Notes under the pieces: model-generated | What the model was told of the DNA's origin: nothing | Databases searched by the model: none | What the model saw: only the letters and a program-made list of their open reading frames with translations | Part shown: in pieces, positions 28,096-38,378 of the stretch | How the letters are laid out: every line of letters begins with the position of its first letter | How positions within the stretch are numbered: position 1 is the first letter of the stretch | Made by a program: the position numbers and the translations under genes | DNA from: an uncultured Clostridia bacterium | GTDB lineage: Bacteria; Bacillota; Clostridia; UBA1381 | Assembly: GCA_947631235.1 (NCBI GenBank) | Contig: CANRKO010000001.1 | Span: 124,001-188,000, forward strand | Length of the DNA stretch: 64,000 nucleotides | Direction: 5' to 3'

Positions 28096-28721
28096 TACTT
28101 GTGCCATCAATACTGTCGGCTGACTTCGGAATACTTGCCGAGCAAATCAAAAAATGTGAAAACGCGGGCGCGGAATGGCTGCACATAGACGTGATGGACG
28201 GACACTTTGTACCGAACATCTCGTTTGCCATGCCCGTAATAAAATCAATACGCAAGTACACCGATATGTTTTTTGACGTGCATCTGATGATAACCGAGCC
28301 GGAACGGTATATAAACGACTTCATAGACTGCGGAGCGGACGGCGTGACATTCCATATTGAGGCGACCGACTTTCCCGACCGCTGTATAGAAATGATACGC
28401 TCACGCGGCAAGCTTGCGGGCATATCCATAAAGCCCGACACGCCCGTGGAAAGGATAATACCGTATCTCGAAAAAGTTGACATGGTGCTTGTGATGAGCG
28501 TTGAACCCGGTTACGGCGGTCAGGAATACATAACCGCCGTGAACGAAAAAATAAAGTACCTGCGCGAAATTAAGGGCGAGTATTTCAAGATCGAGGTTGA
28601 CGGCGGCGTAAGGGAAAACAATATCGACTCCGTACTCGCTGCGGGCGCGAACGTGATCGTGGCGGGCAGCGCGGTATTTAACGGCGATATAGAGAGCAAT
28701 ATCAAGAGGCTTATGCGATGA
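28092..28721 (+). CDS. rpe: Ribulose-phosphate 3-epimerase
   Basis: [45 protein letters not shown]. Confidence 0.97.
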   Translation: [209 protein letters not shown]

Positions 28722-29326
28722 GAGCGGTTGTGATAGGTAACGGGAGCATAAACGACTACGGTTACATCAAAAGCAAAATACGCGCGGATGATTTCATAAT
28801 CTGCGCCGACGGCGGCTATAACCACGCAGTAAGGCTCGGCGTAAAGCCCGACGTTATAATAGGCGATTTTGACAGTGCGGAGGGGTATGAGGGCGCGGAA
28901 AATGTGATACGCTATCCGACGCGCAAGGATTACACCGACGGCGAGCTTGCCGTCGAATACGCTTTGGAGCGCGGCTGTGACGGCGTGGTGCTGCTCGCCA
29001 TGACGGGCGACAGAGCCGACCACACAATTACGGATATACTTCTGCTCGCGAAGTGTGAAAACGGCGTGCTGATTGACGATAACAACGAGATTTATATGCT
29101 GAAAACGAGGGTTGAAATTGAAGGCAGAAAGGGCGATACCGTTTCGATAGTGCCGATAAACGGCGATTTGGAGGGTATCGTCACCGAGGGACTGGAGTAC
29201 CCGCTGCGCGGCGAGACGCTGTATTTCGGCAAGAGCAGGGGCGTGAGCAACGTTATGACGGCGGATAGGTGCGCGGTGACAGCGGAAAAGGGTATCGCGC
29301 TTGTCATAAAGGTGCGGAGAGTGTAG
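28718..29326 (+). CDS. thiN: Thiamine pyrophosphokinase
   Basis: DDFIICADGGYNHAVRLGVKPDVIIGDFDSAE, KDYTDGELAVEYAL, LAMTGDRADHTITDI. Confidence 0.95.
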   Translation: MRAVVIGNGSINDYGYIKSKIRADDFIICADGGYNHAVRLGVKPDVIIGDFDSAEGYEGAENVIRYPTRKDYTDGELAVEYALERGCDGVVLLAMTGDRADHTITDILLLAKCENGVLIDDNNEIYMLKTRVEIEGRKGDTVSIVPINGDLEGIVTEGLEYPLRGETLYFGKSRGVSNVMTADRCAVTAEKGIALVIKVRRV

Positions 29327-29348
29327 GGGGATTATGATTTGGCGGTGT

Positions 29349-29454
29349 AAAACCCCTCCGACGCCTACGGCGTCACCTCCCCTAGTAGGGGAGGCATACG
29401 GTGAGGCTCCCCTATCAGGGGAACTGTCACACGCAGTGTGACTGAGGGGTTTTA
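29349..29454. repeat. Compound palindromic intergenic repeat, copy 2 (inverted relative to copy 1)
   Basis: Reverse complement aaaacccctcagtcacactgcgtgtgacagttcccctgataggggagcctcaccgtatgcctcccctactaggggaggtgacgccgtaggcgtcggaggggtttt aligns along its length with 5911..6041. Confidence 0.88.
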
Positions 29455-29455
29455 A

Positions 29456-29577
29456 CGGGCGAACACGGTTCGCCCCTACGATACCGTTGACATCGGGTTA
29501 TCGTGGACGGGCGACCGCGAGGGTCGCCCCTACACAAAATCCGTACCCGTAGGGGCGACCCTTGCGGTCGCCCGCAG
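29456..29577. repeat. GGGCGACC-type palindromic repeat cluster
   Basis: gggcgaacacggttcgccc hairpin, then a long inverted repeat gggcgaccgcgagggtcgcccctac ... gtaggggcgacccttgcggtcgccc, each arm itself a hairpin. Confidence 0.85.
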
Positions 29578-29615
29578 GTGATGCGCCACTCACATTTGAA
29601 GGGAGAACATTCCAC

Positions 29616-30737
29616 ATGATATATCTTGACAACGCGGCGACGACGAAACCGTCCGCTGCCGCCGTACAAGCGATGATAAAAGCCGCCGAAATGTTCGGCA
29701 ATCCGTCGTCGCTGCATGGGCTGGGGCTGGCGGCGGAGAAACTCGTCGAGAACGCGCGCAAAACAATCGCGTCAAAGCTCGGTGCGGACGCGAAAGGTCT
29801 GCTCTTTACGTCCGGCGGTACGGAGTCTAACAACACCGCCGTATTCGGCACAGCCCGCGCAAAGAGAAAAATCGGCAGGCGCGTTATAACGTCGAAAATC
29901 GAGCATCCGTCGGTACTCGAAGCGTTTAAGCAGCTTGAAAAAGACGGCTTTGACGTAATTTATATCGGCGCGGACAGCGACGGACGCGTCAACTTGGACG
30001 AACTCAAAGCGTCGCTTACGGACGACACAACGCTTGTGAGCGTTATGCACGTAAACAACGAAACGGGCGTAATCCAGCCCGTGCGAGAAATAAAAAAACT
30101 GATTGCCGAGTACGCGCCGAACGCTGTATTCCACTGCGACTGCGTGCAGTCGTTCGGCAAGCTTGACGTGAGCAACGTCGGCGCGGATTTAATCACGGTA
30201 AGCGCACACAAAATACACGGCTTTAAAGGCACGGGCGCACTTTACGTCCGCGACTTCCGCCTTATAAAACCGCTCCTTTACGGCGGCGAGCAGCAGCGCG
30301 AAATGCGCCCCGGCACGGAAAACGTCGGCGGTATACTCGCGTTCGCGGCGGCGGCTGAAGAAACGGGCGGCGACAATGCGTACCTTTTATCGTTAAGGAA
30401 ACGGCTTGCGGACAGACTGTCGGAGGACAAAAACATAAAATTCAACGGTTCGGACGAGCATAGCAGCGGCAGCATACTGAATGTGTCGTTCGTCGGAATA
30501 AAAGCCGAAATACTGCTCCACGCCGCAGAAGCGCGGGGAGTGTACGTTTCGACCGGTTCGGCTTGCTCGTCGCACAAACCGCAGCCGAGCCACGTTTTGA
30601 CGGCTATGGGGCTTAGCGCGAAGGAAATAGGCGGCGCGGTGCGCATAAGTCTCGACCCGACGACCACCGAGGACGAAATTGACGAGGCGGCGCGGATTTT
30701 GATTGAGGAAACGCGTAATATAAGGAGATATATGTAG
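29616..30737 (+). CDS. Cysteine desulfurase (NifS/IscS-like), likely ThiI partner
   Basis: MIYLDNAATTKPSAAAVQAM, TSGGTESNNTAVFG, TVSAHKIHGFKGTGALYV, STGSACSSHKPQPSHVL; followed immediately by thiI. Confidence 0.96.
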   Translation: MIYLDNAATTKPSAAAVQAMIKAAEMFGNPSSLHGLGLAAEKLVENARKTIASKLGADAKGLLFTSGGTESNNTAVFGTARAKRKIGRRVITSKIEHPSVLEAFKQLEKDGFDVIYIGADSDGRVNLDELKASLTDDTTLVSVMHVNNETGVIQPVREIKKLIAEYAPNAVFHCDCVQSFGKLDVSNVGADLITVSAHKIHGFKGTGALYVRDFRLIKPLLYGGEQQREMRPGTENVGGILAFAAAAEETGGDNAYLLSLRKRLADRLSEDKNIKFNGSDEHSSGSILNVSFVGIKAEILLHAAEARGVYVSTGSACSSHKPQPSHVLTAMGLSAKEIGGAVRISLDPTTTEDEIDEAARILIEETRNIRRYM

Positions 30738-31916
30738 ATGAAAGAAATTGTGCTTGCCAAGTACGGCGAAATAATATTAAAGGGCGGCAACCGTGCGCGG
30801 TTCGAGAACATGCTCATGTCAAACATCAAAAACGCCCTCCGTAACGTCGCGGAAACGAGAATGCGTCTCGCGCAGGCGACCGTTTACGTCGAGGTCGGGG
30901 ACGAGAGTAAAATCGACCTTGTCGCCGAGAGGCTTTCGATGGTATTCGGACTTGTCGCGATAACGAAGGCGGCTGTGTGCAAAAAGGACATTGAGGATAT
31001 AAAGCTGGCGGCGAAGGAGTACCTCAAAAACGACCTCACGGCGGGCAAACGCTTTAAGGTCGAGGCGAAACGCTCCGACAAGACGTTTCCGTACAAGTCG
31101 CCGCAGATATGCCTTGAAGTCGGCGGCTACCTCGACGACGAGTTCCCCGACATCATCGTTGACGTGCATAACCCCGACGTGACGGTAAAGGTCGAGGTGC
31201 GCGACTTTGACGCGTACGTGTATGCCGACGAAAACAGGATAAAGGGTCAGGGCGGTATGCCGATAGGCACGGGTTCAAAGGCGACGCTCCTTCTGTCGGG
31301 TGGTATAGACAGTCCCGTCGCGGGACATATGATAGCTAAGCGCGGCGTGGAGATAGACGCGGTAAACTTCTTCTCCTACCCGTACACGAGCGACCGCGCA
31401 AAGGAGAAGGTTATAACGCTCGCGTCGATACTGGCGCGGTACACGTCGAAAATAAACCTGTATATAGTGCCGTTTACGGAGATACAACTGCAAATACGCG
31501 ACAAATGCCCGGAGGAGCATATGACGCTCGTAATGAGGCGGTTCATGATGCGTATAGCGGAGCGTATCGCGAGACAAAATAACTCAAAAGCGCTCATAAC
31601 GGGCGAAAGCGTGGGACAGGTCGCATCGCAGACGCTCGCCGCGCTCGACGTGACGAACGCGGTTGTTGATATGCCGATACTGCAGCCGCTTATAGGTATG
31701 GACAAGCTGGAAATAACAGACCGTTCCGTCGCGATAGGCGCGTACGAAACGTCCATACAGCCTTACGAGGACTGCTGCACGGTGTTCACGCCGAAACACC
31801 CCACGACGAACCCGAGACGCGTAAATATCGAAAAATCGGAAAAACACCTCGACATTGAGACGCTTATCGAACGGGCGATGGAGGGCGTCGAGAAAATCGA
31901 GGTATTTCCCGAATAA
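30738..31916 (+). CDS. thiI: tRNA 4-thiouridine synthase ThiI
   Basis: THUMP domain then LLLSGGIDSPVAGHMIAKRG PP-loop and GESVGQVASQTLAAL. Confidence 0.96.
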   Translation: MKEIVLAKYGEIILKGGNRARFENMLMSNIKNALRNVAETRMRLAQATVYVEVGDESKIDLVAERLSMVFGLVAITKAAVCKKDIEDIKLAAKEYLKNDLTAGKRFKVEAKRSDKTFPYKSPQICLEVGGYLDDEFPDIIVDVHNPDVTVKVEVRDFDAYVYADENRIKGQGGMPIGTGSKATLLLSGGIDSPVAGHMIAKRGVEIDAVNFFSYPYTSDRAKEKVITLASILARYTSKINLYIVPFTEIQLQIRDKCPEEHMTLVMRRFMMRIAERIARQNNSKALITGESVGQVASQTLAALDVTNAVVDMPILQPLIGMDKLEITDRSVAIGAYETSIQPYEDCCTVFTPKHPTTNPRRVNIEKSEKHLDIETLIERAMEGVEKIEVFPE

Positions 31917-31927
31917 GGAGAATTGCT

Positions 31928-32407
31928 ATGAAATCTGACATGAAAGGTCTTAACACCGAGGTCGTACACCTTCTGGACGACAAGGGTCTGCACATCAGCG
32001 CGGCTGAAAGCTGTACGGGCGGCTTGTTTGCCGCGCTTATAACGGACGTTCCCGGCGCGGCTGACGTGCTTAACGAGTCGTACGTAACGTACGCGAACGA
32101 GGCTAAGGTGAAAATTCTCGGCGTAAAGCAGTCAACGCTCGACGCGGTGGGCGCGGTGAGCCGTGAAACGGCGTACGAAATGGCTGAAGGGCTTAAAAAC
32201 CGCACCGGCGCGGACGTGTGCATAGGCATTACCGGCATAGCGGGGCCTACCGGCGGCACAAAGGAAAAACCCGTCGGACTTGTGTACGCGGGCATTTGCA
32301 TAAACGGTGAAACAGAGGTTATCGAGATGCACCACGACGGAGACCGCGAGGACGTGCGCGAAAAAACGTGTCTGGAGGTATTCCGTTATATCAAGGAGCA
32401 TATCTAA
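31928..32407 (+). CDS. CinA C-terminal domain protein (nicotinamide-nucleotide amidase family)
   Basis: LHISAAESCTGGLFAALITDVPGAADVLNESYVTYANEAKVKILGV...GITGIAGPTGGTKEKPVGLVY. Confidence 0.94.
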   Translation: MKSDMKGLNTEVVHLLDDKGLHISAAESCTGGLFAALITDVPGAADVLNESYVTYANEAKVKILGVKQSTLDAVGAVSRETAYEMAEGLKNRTGADVCIGITGIAGPTGGTKEKPVGLVYAGICINGETEVIEMHHDGDREDVREKTCLEVFRYIKEHI

Positions 32408-32451
32408 GTCCCATAAAACGGACTTTGACATCACGAGCCGACAAAAAGGTC

Positions 32452-32480
32452 TTGCAAAACAACGCGGTTTCATTTATAAT
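32452..32480 (+). promoter_or_regulatory. Predicted recA promoter
   Basis: TTGCAA (32452-32457), 17-nt spacer, TATAAT (32475-32480). Confidence 0.7.
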
Positions 32481-32513
32481 TTAACCATAAAATAAATTAA
32501 GGAGATCAAGCAA

Positions 32514-33608
32514 ATGGCAAAGGAAAAAAATGAAAAAGCACAGGTTGTCAAAATGACCGACACCGATGAAAAGAAAAAAGCCCTCGAATCCGTGTTCCAC
32601 GTTATAGAAAAGGAGTATGGAACAGGCAGCATAATGAAACTGGGAGACGTTACGGTATCGGACGTTGACGCGATTTCGACCGGTTCTCTCTCGCTCGATA
32701 TGGCTTTGGGCGTGGGCGGACTGCCGAGAGGACGTATAATCGAGATTTACGGACCCGAGTCGTCGGGTAAAACGACGGTCGCGCTCCACGTTGTCGCGGA
32801 GGCGCAGAAAATGGGCGGCGAGGCGGCGTTTATCGACGCGGAACACGCGCTCGACCCCGTGTATGCGAAAAATCTCGGCGTGGATATAGACAACTTAATC
32901 GTCGCACAGCCCGACAACGGCGAACAGGCTCTCGATATTGCCGAGGCTCTCGTAAGGAGCGGTGCGCTCGACGTAATAGTTATAGACTCTGTTGCCGCGC
33001 TCGTGCCGAGAGCGGAGATAGAGGGCGAAATGGGCGACACGCACGTCGGCGTGCTCGCGAGACTTATGTCGCAGGCGCTTAGAAAGCTTACGGCTATTAT
33101 AAACCGTTCCGGCACTGTCGTGATCTTCATAAACCAGCTCCGCGAAAAGGTCGGCGTAATGTACGGCAACCCCGAGACCACGCCCGGCGGACGCGCTCTT
33201 AAATTCTTCTCGTCCGTAAGACTTGACGTGAGGAAGTCGGAGGTTATAAAGAACGGCACGGAAATAGTCGGCAACAAGACGCGCGTCAAGGTCGTCAAGA
33301 ACAAGGTCGCGCCGCCGTTTAAGGTGGCGGAGTTCGATATAATGTACGGCGAGGGCATATCGAAAGAGGGCAATATTCTCGATTTCGCCGTTGACAACGA
33401 CATTATAAAGAAGTCGGGCGCGTGGTTCAGCTACAACGGCGAGAAGATAGGACAGGGAAGAGACAACGTCAGAAAATATATGCAGGATCACAAGGAGTTT
33501 ACCGACGAGATAGACCAAAAGGTACGCGAGATACTCATGAGCCGCAAAAACGCCGCCGAGGGCGAACAGGACGATAACGCGGCTGTAACGGACAGCGAGG
33601 AAAATTAA
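32514..33608 (+). CDS. recA: Recombinase RecA
   Basis: [80 protein letters not shown]. Confidence 0.98.
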   Translation: MAKEKNEKAQVVKMTDTDEKKKALESVFHVIEKEYGTGSIMKLGDVTVSDVDAISTGSLSLDMALGVGGLPRGRIIEIYGPESSGKTTVALHVVAEAQKMGGEAAFIDAEHALDPVYAKNLGVDIDNLIVAQPDNGEQALDIAEALVRSGALDVIVIDSVAALVPRAEIEGEMGDTHVGVLARLMSQALRKLTAIINRSGTVVIFINQLREKVGVMYGNPETTPGGRALKFFSSVRLDVRKSEVIKNGTEIVGNKTRVKVVKNKVAPPFKVAEFDIMYGEGISKEGNILDFAVDNDIIKKSGAWFSYNGEKIGQGRDNVRKYMQDHKEFTDEIDQKVREILMSRKNAAEGEQDDNAAVTDSEEN

Positions 33609-33771
33609 AATATACAAAAAAAATCCATGTACGATACCGCGTTGAGACATTTTAACTAAAAATTATTACAAAATTTAAAAAAGCATTGACGCGAACGGTT
33701 TTTTTTAGTATTCTTATTATAGTGAATTAAGCAGATTAATTTTGAAATAATAAGACAGGGGGAACAAGTTC

Positions 33772-34035
33772 ATGGTTTCAAGTGAAGTTGCGGTTCAGAA
33801 TTCGGTAGGTCTCCACGCAAGACCGGCGACATTCTTTATTCAGAGAGCGAATGAGTTTAAGTCAAGCATATGGGTTGAAAAGGATGAGAGACGAGTAAAC
33901 GCAAAGAGCCTTCTGGGCGTGCTTTCGCTCGGCATCGTAAAGGGTACGAAGATTTCCATAATCGCGGACGGCAGCGATGAGGAAGAAGCGGTTAAAACTT
34001 TGGTTGAGCTTATTGAATCAAACTTCTCCGAGTAA
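33772..34035 (+). CDS. HPr family phosphocarrier protein
   Basis: VQNSVGLHARPATFFIQRANEF (active-site His) and NAKSLLGVLSLGI (Ser46 region). Confidence 0.93.
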   Translation: MVSSEVAVQNSVGLHARPATFFIQRANEFKSSIWVEKDERRVNAKSLLGVLSLGIVKGTKISIIADGSDEEEAVKTLVELIESNFSE

Positions 34036-34054
34036 TTTATAATAAACGTGAATA

Positions 34055-34089
34055 AAATAACTCTGCAGTATTTGTAGAGTTATTTTTTG
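34055..34089 (+). terminator. Rho-independent terminator after the HPr gene
   Basis: aaaataactctgca-gtatt-tgtagagttatttttt. Confidence 0.85.
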
Positions 34090-34124
34090 TAATTAAACCG
34101 ACGGCGCAAAGAGGAGCTGCGATT

Positions 34125-36002
34125 ATGTTTGATTTGGAAGAGGAACTGAAAAATCTGCCCGACAGACCGGGCGTGTATATCATGCACAACTCCGACGGCG
34201 ACGTTATCTACGTCGGTAAGGCGAAGATACTCAAAAACCGCGTGCGTCAGTATTTCCGCAAAAATTCCAACCATACCGCGAAGGTAATTGCGATGGTGTC
34301 GAACGTGGCGTGGTTCGAGTACATTGTGACCGATTCGGAGACGGAAGCGCTCGCGCTCGAATGTAACCTCATAAAAAAGCACCGCCCGAAGTACAACATA
34401 CTTTTAAAGGACGACAAGCACTACCCGTATATCAAGGTCACAATAAACGAGCCGTACCCGAAACTTTTAAAGGTGCGAAAACTCCAGAATGACGGCGCGA
34501 AGTACTACGGGCCTTACGTGTCGGGTATTACGCTCAAAAACACGCTCGAGCTTGTGCAGAAGCTGTTTAAGCCGCCGACGTGCCGCAGAAAATTCCCCGA
34601 CGATATACGTAAGGGCAGACCGTGCCTTAACTACCACATAAACAACTGCTTTGCGCCTTGTACCGGCAAGGTGAGCAGGGAGGAGTACAGACAGGTGTTT
34701 TTCAATATCTGCCGTTTTCTCGACGGCAACCACCGCGAGCTTTTGCAGAGTCTTACGGAGGAAATGAACGAGGCGTCAAGGAACATGCTCTACGAAAAGG
34801 CGGCTGATATACGCGACAAGATACGCGCCGTGAAGGATATAGAGGAGCAGCAGAAGATTATAAACACCGACCGTCAGGACGACCGCGACGCGATAGCCCT
34901 CGCGAGAGACGCGGGTACGGCGTTCTGCGAGATGTTCTTTATACGCGGCGGAAAGGTGATAGGCCGCGAAAGCTACAAGATAGACAACGTCACAAACTCG
35001 ACCGAGCGCGAGATAATGACCGATTTCGTGAAACAGTTTTACCAGAGCGCGGAGTATATTCCGGGCGAGATACTCACGGAATACGAGATAGACGACATTG
35101 ACGCGATTTCGGAGTGGCTGCGCAGTATTAAGGGCAGAAAAGTGACGATCACGTGTCCCATGCGCGGCGAGAAACACCACATGATAGAAATGGTACACTC
35201 GAACGCCGAGGTCGCGCTCGGTAATTACAAGATACGCGTGATGAAGGAGCGCGAGAAGAACACCGTTTTAGACAGTATGCAGGAGCTTTTAAAGCTTGAA
35301 AAACGTCCGAACCGCATTGAGGCTTACGACATATCGAACATACAGGGCGAGGACAACGTGGGCGCGATGGCTGTGTTTGAAAATGGCAGAGCCGCGAAAC
35401 GCAAGCACAGACTGTTTAAAATAAAGTCCTTCGAGGGCGCGAACGACTACGCGGCAATGCGCGAGGTAATATACCGCCGTTTCCGCCACGCGCTCGACGA
35501 GGAGGATAAAATACGTACCGGCGAACTGCTGCGCAGGGACGCGAAATTCCTGCCGCTGCCCGACCTCATACTGCTCGACGGCGGACAGGGGCATTTGAGC
35601 ACGATAACGGAACTGCTCGAAATGATAGAGACCGACATACCGACCTTCGGCATGGTAAAGGACGACCGTCACCGCACGCGCGCGCTCGTGTCGGAGGACG
35701 GCGAGATAGGCATAAATCCGTCAAGCCCCGTATTTAAACTGATAACGCTCATACAGGACGAGGTGCATAACACGGCGATATCCTACCACCGCAAGCTGCA
35801 CGGCAAAATCACCTCGGAGCTTGACAAAATCGAGGGCGTCGGTGAAAAAAGACGAAAAGCCCTATTGACGGAATTTAAAACTGTTGATAAAATAAAAGAA
35901 ACGGATGTGAACGAACTTATGCGCGCGGAGGGTATGAACCGCAAAGCGGCGCAGAGCGTGTACGATTATTTCAGGGGGAACGGCGATGTGGAAACTGAAT
36001 GA
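34125..36002 (+). CDS. uvrC: Excinuclease ABC subunit C
   Basis: LPDRPGVYIMHNSDGDVIYVGKAKILKNRVRQYF (GIY-YIG), DLILLDGGQGHLS, C-terminal HhH. Confidence 0.97.
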   Translation: MFDLEEELKNLPDRPGVYIMHNSDGDVIYVGKAKILKNRVRQYFRKNSNHTAKVIAMVSNVAWFEYIVTDSETEALALECNLIKKHRPKYNILLKDDKHYPYIKVTINEPYPKLLKVRKLQNDGAKYYGPYVSGITLKNTLELVQKLFKPPTCRRKFPDDIRKGRPCLNYHINNCFAPCTGKVSREEYRQVFFNICRFLDGNHRELLQSLTEEMNEASRNMLYEKAADIRDKIRAVKDIEEQQKIINTDRQDDRDAIALARDAGTAFCEMFFIRGGKVIGRESYKIDNVTNSTEREIMTDFVKQFYQSAEYIPGEILTEYEIDDIDAISEWLRSIKGRKVTITCPMRGEKHHMIEMVHSNAEVALGNYKIRVMKEREKNTVLDSMQELLKLEKRPNRIEAYDISNIQGEDNVGAMAVFENGRAAKRKHRLFKIKSFEGANDYAAMREVIYRRFRHALDEEDKIRTGELLRRDAKFLPLPDLILLDGGQGHLSTITELLEMIETDIPTFGMVKDDRHRTRALVSEDGEIGINPSSPVFKLITLIQDEVHNTAISYHRKLHGKITSELDKIEGVGEKRRKALLTEFKTVDKIKETDVNELMRAEGMNRKAAQSVYDYFRGNGDVETE

Positions 36003-36780
36003 CAAAAACGGCGTAAAGTTTTACACAATATCCTCCTTTGAGGACACGGGACTTGTGCGCCACGGGTTTTCCACGCGTGAGGGCGGCGTGAGCAAGGGCT
36101 GCTACGCGTCCATGAATTTACGCTTTCACTGCGACGACGACCGCGCGAACGTGCTTAAAAACTACGAGATAATCTCAAACGCGCTCGGTATCGACCATAC
36201 GCGCCTTGTGCTGTCGCACCAGACGCACGGCGACATAATCCGCACCGCGTCGGAAAGCGACCTCGGAAACGGCGTTGTGCGCGAAAACGCGTTTGAGAGT
36301 GTTGACGCGCTTATAACCGATAAGCCAAATATTCCGCTCGTCACGCTTTACGCGGACTGTACGCCCGTATTTTTCTTAGACCCCGTGCGGCGAGTTATCG
36401 CGCTTGCCCACTCGGGCTGGAGGGGAACGGCAGGGCGCATATCGGCTAAGGTCGTGCGTAAAATGGCTGCGGACTACGGCTCGAACCCCTCGGACATTCT
36501 TGCCGCGATAGGGCCGTCAATACAATGCGAAAGCTTTGAGGTCGGCGACGAGGTCGCCGAGATATTTATCCGTGAATTCGGCGCGGACACAGCCGTTAAA
36601 TACGGAGACAAGTACCACGTCGATATGCAGAAGGCGATACGTATACAGCTTGAAAACGAGGGCGTAAAGAGCGTGGACGACTGCGGCATTGACACATACG
36701 AAAACAGCGGATTTTTATTTTCGCACAGAAAAACGAACGGAAAACGGGGAAACATGGGAGCGTTCCTCGAACTTATATGA
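35986..36780 (+). CDS. pgeF: YfiH/PgeF family purine nucleoside phosphorylase/polyphenol oxidase
   Basis: RHGFSTREGGVSKGCYASMNLRFHCDD, LVTLYADCTPVFFLDPVRRVIALAHSGWRGT, AAIGPSIQCESFEVG. Confidence 0.94.
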   Translation: MWKLNDKNGVKFYTISSFEDTGLVRHGFSTREGGVSKGCYASMNLRFHCDDDRANVLKNYEIISNALGIDHTRLVLSHQTHGDIIRTASESDLGNGVVRENAFESVDALITDKPNIPLVTLYADCTPVFFLDPVRRVIALAHSGWRGTAGRISAKVVRKMAADYGSNPSDILAAIGPSIQCESFEVGDEVAEIFIREFGADTAVKYGDKYHVDMQKAIRIQLENEGVKSVDDCGIDTYENSGFLFSHRKTNGKRGNMGAFLELI

Positions 36781-36794
36781 CATTGGAGAAAAAA

Positions 36795-38378
36795 ATGAAA
36801 AAGATTGTATCACTTTTTTTGTCGGCTGTAATTTTAATATCGCTTGCGGGCTGCGAATTTCTCGACACGCTTACGGGCGAATACGAGGAAAGCGCGGAGG
36901 AAATGACCGCGGGCGAGGTTGCGCCGCCGGAAATATCCAATAATATCAGCATAGGTATTATAGACCACGACACGTTTAACCCGCTGCTTACGACGTCGGA
37001 AACGGTAAAGGAAGCGATGGAACTTGTGTACGAACCTCTTTTTGACATAGATGAAAAGATGCGCCCCGTACCCGTTCTGGCTGAAAGCTACACCGTTTCG
37101 CCGGACGGCAGGACATTTGAAATAAAGCTGCGCTCAGATGTGACGTGGCACGACGGCACGCGCTTTACGGCTATGGACGCGGCGTACACGATAAAGCAGA
37201 TACGCTCGGGCATAACGGCGTACACCGACCATGTTTTGAATATAGCCGATTACACGGGCATAGACGACGACAAGCTGCGCATTACGCTCAATTACGCCGT
37301 GCCGAATTTTGTGACGCTGCTGACGTTCCCGATAGTGCAGTACCGCACCGATATGTCGGGTTCAAAGAATTTTATACCCGTCGGTACGGGCCCGTTCCGT
37401 TACGATTCTCAGCCCACGTCTGGCAGACTTATGTTCGTGGCTTACGACGGCTACCACGGCGGCAGGGCGCAGATCGACAGCGTTACGGCGTATATGATAC
37501 CGAGTCTCGAAAAATACGAGTCGATGTTCGAAGCGAGCGAGATAGACCTTATGACGGGCGACACGGCTGACCTTTCGGAGTACTCGCCGCGCGGCAGCGC
37601 GAACGTCAACGAGTACACGACGAACCGCATGACGTACCTCGGATTTAACACGACGAACCCGCTCTTCACGGGCGTGAACACAAGAAAGGGAATAGCAAAG
37701 CTTATAGACAAGGACAATATAGTAAATTCCGTAATATACTCGCGCGGCGTAGCCGTTGACGCGCCGATAAACCCGTCGTCGATATACAACTACGATACGA
37801 ACACAAAATTCAGGCGCGACGAACTCACAGCCGCGTCGCTTCTCGGCGACGACGGCTGGGGTACGAACGATGACGGCGACTATGAACGCACCGTGAACGG
37901 CGCAAGTCAGATTTTATCGTTTACCGTGCTTACCGACAGCGACAACTCCGAGAAAACGGCTGTAGCGAACAGGATAGCCGAAATGTTCAACGAATTCGGC
38001 ATAGGTACGGAGGTCGTAGCCGTGCCGTACGACGATTACAGGAACCGCGTGAATACAAGGAATTTCGACGTGGTGGTGGACGAAATGGTGCTGCCGCCCA
38101 ACAACGATTTGTCCATGCTCATATCGTCGGCGGGCAACTCGTTCGGGTACGTGAACACGACGCTCGACACGCTTGTGGGTCAGATGGGCATGACGTACGA
38201 CGAGGAACAGCTAAAGGAACTTTACAGAAACTACGGTACGGCCGTCACGGAGGAAATGCCGTTTGCCGCGCTGTTCTTCCGCAAGGGCATAGTGATGTCG
38301 GGCGCGAAAATAAAAACGCCGATAGTACCGTCCATTACGCGCCATTTCAGGAACGTGAACGAGTGGAGCGTGAAGTGA
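36795..38378 (+). CDS. Solute-binding lipoprotein, extracellular family 5 (peptide/nickel ABC transporter type)
   Basis: Lipobox LISLAGC; LVYEPLFDIDEKMRPVPVLAESYTVSPDGRTFEIKLRSDVTWHDGTRFTAMD. Confidence 0.92.
   Translation: MKKIVSLFLSAVILISLAGCEFLDTLTGEYEESAEEMTAGEVAPPEISNNISIGIIDHDTFNPLLTTSETVKEAMELVYEPLFDIDEKMRPVPVLAESYTVSPDGRTFEIKLRSDVTWHDGTRFTAMDAAYTIKQIRSGITAYTDHVLNIADYTGIDDDKLRITLNYAVPNFVTLLTFPIVQYRTDMSGSKNFIPVGTGPFRYDSQPTSGRLMFVAYDGYHGGRAQIDSVTAYMIPSLEKYESMFEASEIDLMTGDTADLSEYSPRGSANVNEYTTNRMTYLGFNTTNPLFTGVNTRKGIAKLIDKDNIVNSVIYSRGVAVDAPINPSSIYNYDTNTKFRRDELTAASLLGDDGWGTNDDGDYERTVNGASQILSFTVLTDSDNSEKTAVANRIAEMFNEFGIGTEVVAVPYDDYRNRVNTRNFDVVVDEMVLPPNNDLSMLISSAGNSFGYVNTTLDTLVGQMGMTYDEEQLKELYRNYGTAVTEEMPFAALFFRKGIVMSGAKIKTPIVPSITRHFRNVNEWSVK

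Noticed and set aside
16501-29326. Search for novelty in the gmk-to-thiN block
   Set aside because: Gene content and order are those commonly seen in clostridia; only the repeats after thiN were considered unusual.
29562-29615. Upstream-extended start of the cysteine desulfurase
   Set aside because: Lies in the palindromic repeat; family homology and a better start are at ATG 29616 (MIYLDNAATT).
32406-32513. LexA/SOS box upstream of recA
   Set aside because: No CGAACNNNNGTTCG-like palindrome was found between cinA and recA; only a plain sigma-A-like promoter.
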